The notes under the pieces: generated by a model | The model's database searches: none | Told to the model about the DNA's origin: nothing | Seen by the model: the letters and a program-made list of their open reading frames with translations, nothing else | Shown here: positions 61,081 to 64,000 of the stretch, in pieces | How the letters are laid out: each line of letters opens with the position of its first letter | How positions within the stretch are numbered: the first letter of the stretch is position 1 | Origin: Tautonia plasticadhaerens | GTDB lineage: Bacteria; Planctomycetota; Planctomycetia; Isosphaerales; Isosphaeraceae | Assembly (NCBI RefSeq): GCF_007752535.1 | Contig: NZ_CP036426.1 | Span: 2,542,001 to 2,606,000, forward strand | DNA: 64,000 nt | Direction of reading: 5' to 3' | Translations under genes and position numbers: made by a program

Positions 61081-64000
61081 TCAGTTGTCGTCGTCCCGGG
61101 TCCATTCGAAGGTGATGGGGCGGGCCGCCTCGGTCTCGGCCCGGAAGTGGTGGGGGACGCCGGGCATCAGGGGGGCGAGCCGGTCGGCCGGGGGGCCGGG
61201 GTCGGCGCCGGGAGGGGTGGTCGAGATGAGGTCGGGCAGGCCGGCGGCGGCCAGTTCGGCCTCGAGGTCCTGGCGGGCCGTGACGATCCGCCGGAGCGGA
61301 CCGCGCTGGCGGACCACCTCGGCGGCGTCGGGGCGCATCAGGGCGGCCCAGTAGGCCGAGCGCTCGGCCTGGCGCTGGAGGGAGAGGAAGCGGGCGACCT
61401 CGGCGGCCACGGCGTCCCGGTCGGGGCCATCGGGCGGGGCGTCGTCGCCTCCGAGCAGGCTGCGGATGCGGTCGGCGGTGCGCCTCATGCGGTCGACCAG
61501 CGGCGAGGCGGCCGGGGTCGGCAGCACCGACCCGGCCGAGGCGGTGAGGACGTGCTCCTCGTCGCATCGCAGGGAGATCAGCGCCGCCGAGCCGTCCCGG
61601 GCCGCCTGGGGGAGGGAGAACCGGCGGCCATCGCGTCGGGCGTTTTCGGGGGCGGGGTCGATCCAGACCAGCTCGACGCGTCGGGTCGGGCCGTCTCCCA
61701 GGGGGACGACCCAGCGCCCCTCGGGGCCGATCCGGGGCAGGACGGGGCGGCCGTCGACCACGGCGGCCGGCGAGACGGCCCCGCCGGGGACGAGCAGGAC
61801 CAGGAACGGGGACGCCGAGGGGACCAACTCGAAGGCGGCATGGCCCCGGACGGTGCCCCCGGCGTCGACCACCGCGGAGAGGTCGGCCTCGGCCACCCGG
61901 GCCCCGCCGTCGTCGCCGTCCGGGCCGGTCGAGGCGGAGGGTGGCCGCACGGCCAGCGACCAGCCCTTGAGCAGGACGCTGTAGACGGTCCGGGTCGAGT
62001 CGGCCGGCGGCTCGGCGGTGAAGAGGGCGTTGAACCGGTCCCGGGTCGAGGGGTCGGCCGGCTCCAGGCCGGAGAAGTCGACGATCGGGGCGCGGTCGGT
62101 CGGCGCGACCAGGGCGATCGTGTGCCTGGAGAAGGTCCCCTGGCGGCTCCAGGGGACGAGGTCGGGGAAGTTCAATGCCTGGTCGGACGCCAGCGAGCGG
62201 AGCGACCGGATCCGCAGGTCGGCCACGCCCCAGATGGGCCGCTCGGGGACGACCTCGACGTGGTCCCCCAGGTCCCGGACGCCGATGGCGCCGAAGCCGT
62301 CCAGCTCGTACTCGGCCCCCTCGACCCAGGCGTCGGGCAGGTCCAGCTCGATCCGGTCGGCCGGGCCGCCGACGACCTCGAAGCGGAGCAGGGCGTCCCA
62401 GCGGGCGGAGCGGTCGTTGACGGAGAGCTGGCTCCAGAGTTCCACGGTGACGCTCGGGAAGGACTCGACCCTGAGCATCCCCGGCTCCCGGACCTCGATC
62501 TCGCGGTAGGGGCGTCGGTTGTTCGACGGGGCGAGGCGGTCGACCGGGACGGGCTCGCCGTCGGGCTCGAGGTAGCCGATCAGGGCGGTGGTCGGCGAGG
62601 AAAGCAGCAGCTTGCCGGGCCGCTCCGAGGCGCCCGGCCATTGGGGCCAGGGGAGCGGACGCTCGACGACCAGGGGGCCGGGGTCCATGGGGCCGCAGGG
62701 CTGGGGGATCCAGCCGCCGACGGCGAGGCTGCGGGCCGGGGAGGCCGGGCCGTCGAACCGCAGGCGGAGCCGGTCGCGCGCGGGGCGATCCCAGGCGGTC
62801 AGGCCGGGGGCGGCCACGTCGAGCAGCTCCAGTTCCCGGGGGATGCCCAGTTCCATCTCCCGGATCGGCCGGCCGTCGACGTCGAGCACCTCGGCGGCGA
62901 GCCGCCACTCCCAGCGGCCGGCGTCGAGGTCGAGCTGGAGCGTCGGGGTGACCCGGAGCCGGGAGGGGGTAGGGCCGATCGGCACGGCGACCGCCGGGGC
63001 CCCCAGGAACCGGGCGGCCCCGGCGGGGTCGAGCGCAGCCCCCCGGGGCAGGGGGCCCCATTCCTGCTCGAATTCCTGCTCGCTCAGGGGCGGGCCCCCC
63101 GGGAGGGGGGAGAGCCGACCGGACCAGCTCTCGGGCCTCATCAGGGCGATCTTCCCCTCGAAGCGATCCACGCCGATCGGCTCCAGCCGGGGGGGTCGGA
63201 CCCCGGGTGACGGCCCGTCGGGACCCCCGGGGACGGCCCCGGGCCGGGGACGCCAGAGCTCGACCTGGATGACGCCGCCGTCGGGCAGGGGGGGGTCGAT
63301 CCGGGCGACCCAGCGGTCGCCGTCTTCGGCGAGGATCCGGGAGCCCTCGACCATGGAACCGGAGGCCCGGATGGAGCGGACCGCCACGCCGGGCTCGATG
63401 GCGAACCAGAGCTCCCGGATCGGGCCCCCCCCGGAGACGGTGAGCCGGGCGTCGAGCCGGTCGGCCGAAGGCATCGCCCGCCAGAGCAGCAGCCCCTCGA
63501 CCCGAGGACTCGGGGAGGCCGGGCCGCCGACGCCGGGGGCGTCCCAGGAGACCTCCACCCGGTCGACCGGCCCGATCGCCGACCGGATCCGGCCGTCGGG
63601 GGCCGTGGTCGACGGGCCCCGTGCGTTCGGCAGGGCGGGGGCGCCGGGGCCGGGGGGGTCGGCCACGGAGAGGCCGGCCGTCGCCACCGGGTTGACCGGC
63701 ACGGCGAGGCGGAGGCCCCCGGAGTCGGCCTCGGGGCGGACCCGCTGCCGGAGGGTGAGGGTGTGCAGCCCGGCCGCCCCGCCGATGGCCACCGAGGCCC
63801 GGCCGGGACCCGGGCCAATGAGCACGGGTCGGGGACGGCCGTCGAGCGAGGCCTCCAGGCCCGTCGGGCGGTCGATCGGCAGGGACCAGACGGCGGGGCC
63901 GTCGGCCTCGAACCGCAGGGTCAGCCGGGATTCGAGCCGCCAGGAGCCGTCGGGCTCGGGAGTCAGCTCGTGGTCGGCCGAGACGGCGCCGACCCGGGGC
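61081..64000 (-). CDS. Very large protein of unknown function, N-terminus outside window
   Basis: The frame is open from the right window edge to the stop at 61081, at least 970 residues; the 5' end is missing. It looks like a chain of beta-sandwich domains (WSLPIDRPTGLEASLDGRPR; IRELWFAIEPGVAVRSIRAS; LDLDAGRWEWRLAAEVLDVD; VTVELWSQLSVNDRSARWDA), then a short helical segment (VAAEVARFLSLQRQAERSAY) and an Asp/Asn tail. No transmembrane helix in the part seen. It resembles no named family that I can recall; a secreted or surface role is likely. Confidence 0.6.
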   Translation of the reverse strand, partial: PRVGAVSADHELTPEPDGSWRLESRLTLRFEADGPAVWSLPIDRPTGLEASLDGRPRPVLIGPGPGRASVAIGGAAGLHTLTLRQRVRPEADSGGLRLAVPVNPVATAGLSVADPPGPGAPALPNARGPSTTAPDGRIRSAIGPVDRVEVSWDAPGVGGPASPSPRVEGLLLWRAMPSADRLDARLTVSGGGPIRELWFAIEPGVAVRSIRASGSMVEGSRILAEDGDRWVARIDPPLPDGGVIQVELWRPRPGAVPGGPDGPSPGVRPPRLEPIGVDRFEGKIALMRPESWSGRLSPLPGGPPLSEQEFEQEWGPLPRGAALDPAGAARFLGAPAVAVPIGPTPSRLRVTPTLQLDLDAGRWEWRLAAEVLDVDGRPIREMELGIPRELELLDVAAPGLTAWDRPARDRLRLRFDGPASPARSLAVGGWIPQPCGPMDPGPLVVERPLPWPQWPGASERPGKLLLSSPTTALIGYLEPDGEPVPVDRLAPSNNRRPYREIEVREPGMLRVESFPSVTVELWSQLSVNDRSARWDALLRFEVVGGPADRIELDLPDAWVEGAEYELDGFGAIGVRDLGDHVEVVPERPIWGVADLRIRSLRSLASDQALNFPDLVPWSRQGTFSRHTIALVAPTDRAPIVDFSGLEPADPSTRDRFNALFTAEPPADSTRTVYSVLLKGWSLAVRPPSASTGPDGDDGGARVAEADLSAVVDAGGTVRGHAAFELVPSASPFLVLLVPGGAVSPAAVVDGRPVLPRIGPEGRWVVPLGDGPTRRVELVWIDPAPENARRDGRRFSLPQAARDGSAALISLRCDEEHVLTASAGSVLPTPAASPLVDRMRRTADRIRSLLGGDDAPPDGPDRDAVAAEVARFLSLQRQAERSAYWAALMRPDAAEVVRQRGPLRRIVTARQDLEAELAAAGLPDLISTTPPGADPGPPADRLAPLMPGVPHHFRAETEAARPITFEWTRDDDN

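Noticed and set aside
1-64000. CRISPR arrays, rRNA or tRNA genes
   Set aside because: No regularly spaced direct repeats and no tRNA- or rRNA-like sequence were noticed on either strand while reading; a covariance-model search was not possible.

Overview
The window is very GC-rich (roughly 70% or more by eye) and reads as chromosomal DNA of a planctomycete, most likely of the Isosphaeraceae/Tautonia type; that placement is inference. The basis is a DUF1549/DUF1553 gene followed by a DUF1501 gene, a large parallel beta-helix protein with an N-terminal ALESRQLMA-type sorting motif, Tat-exported Gfo/Idh/MocA oxidoreductases, PqqD-like/M50/HlyD fusion proteins, and the GPRSDGGKARSSRNALRHGL family. 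Because of the base composition, long open frames lie opposite almost every real gene. I saw no rRNA, tRNA or CRISPR array.

Region 1 (1-8364) is a mobile-element and decay zone. An ISKra4-like element running off the left edge has cut off the 3' end of a Cache-HAMP-SpoIIE phosphatase gene. A hicBA toxin-antitoxin pair follows, broken by a one-base deletion in hicB and by a 32-bp-arm palindrome over the start of hicA. Next come a GYF/zinc-ribbon membrane protein and a Tn5-like IS4-family element (matching ends at 4265-4309 and 8320-8364) split by a large serine recombinase unit.

Region 2 (8369-19925), all on the minus strand, holds the DUF1501 and DUF1549/DUF1553 genes and a probable four-gene export module: GAF-HlyD protein, HlyD adaptor, PqqD-like/M50/HlyD protein, and ABC exporter. 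REP-like palindromes sit in the module's gaps.

Region 3 (20233-35646) is mixed housekeeping and signalling. It has an SDR epimerase, two response-regulator fusions (one with a histidine kinase, one with an anti-sigma-type ATPase), a 1,100-residue secreted protein of unknown function, an M28 peptidase, Maf, a PilT-like ATPase with substituted motifs, a Tat oxidoreductase, an xdhC/cytidylyltransferase pair and a fatty-acid desaturase.

Region 4 (36202-51543) contains a subtilisin-like protease without a signal peptide, three tandem paralogous membrane proteins, a BtuF-like binding protein, a two-gene M16 protease, a GNAT enzyme, a BshB1-like deacetylase, a GT39-like membrane protein and the giant beta-helix protein.

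Region 5 (51924-64000) has an overlapping radical-SAM/glycosyltransferase pair, a carotenoid-type FAD oxidoreductase facing a Rieske protein with a recognisable promoter, a tandem GNAT protein, a small conserved protein, a YVTN/di-heme cytochrome and a large unidentified protein cut by the right edge.

Several sigma70-like promoters can be read (TTGACC or TTGGCA, 17-18 bp spacer, TAGAAT, TAGACT or TTATCC). They help fix starts, most clearly for the GNAT gene at 45823.
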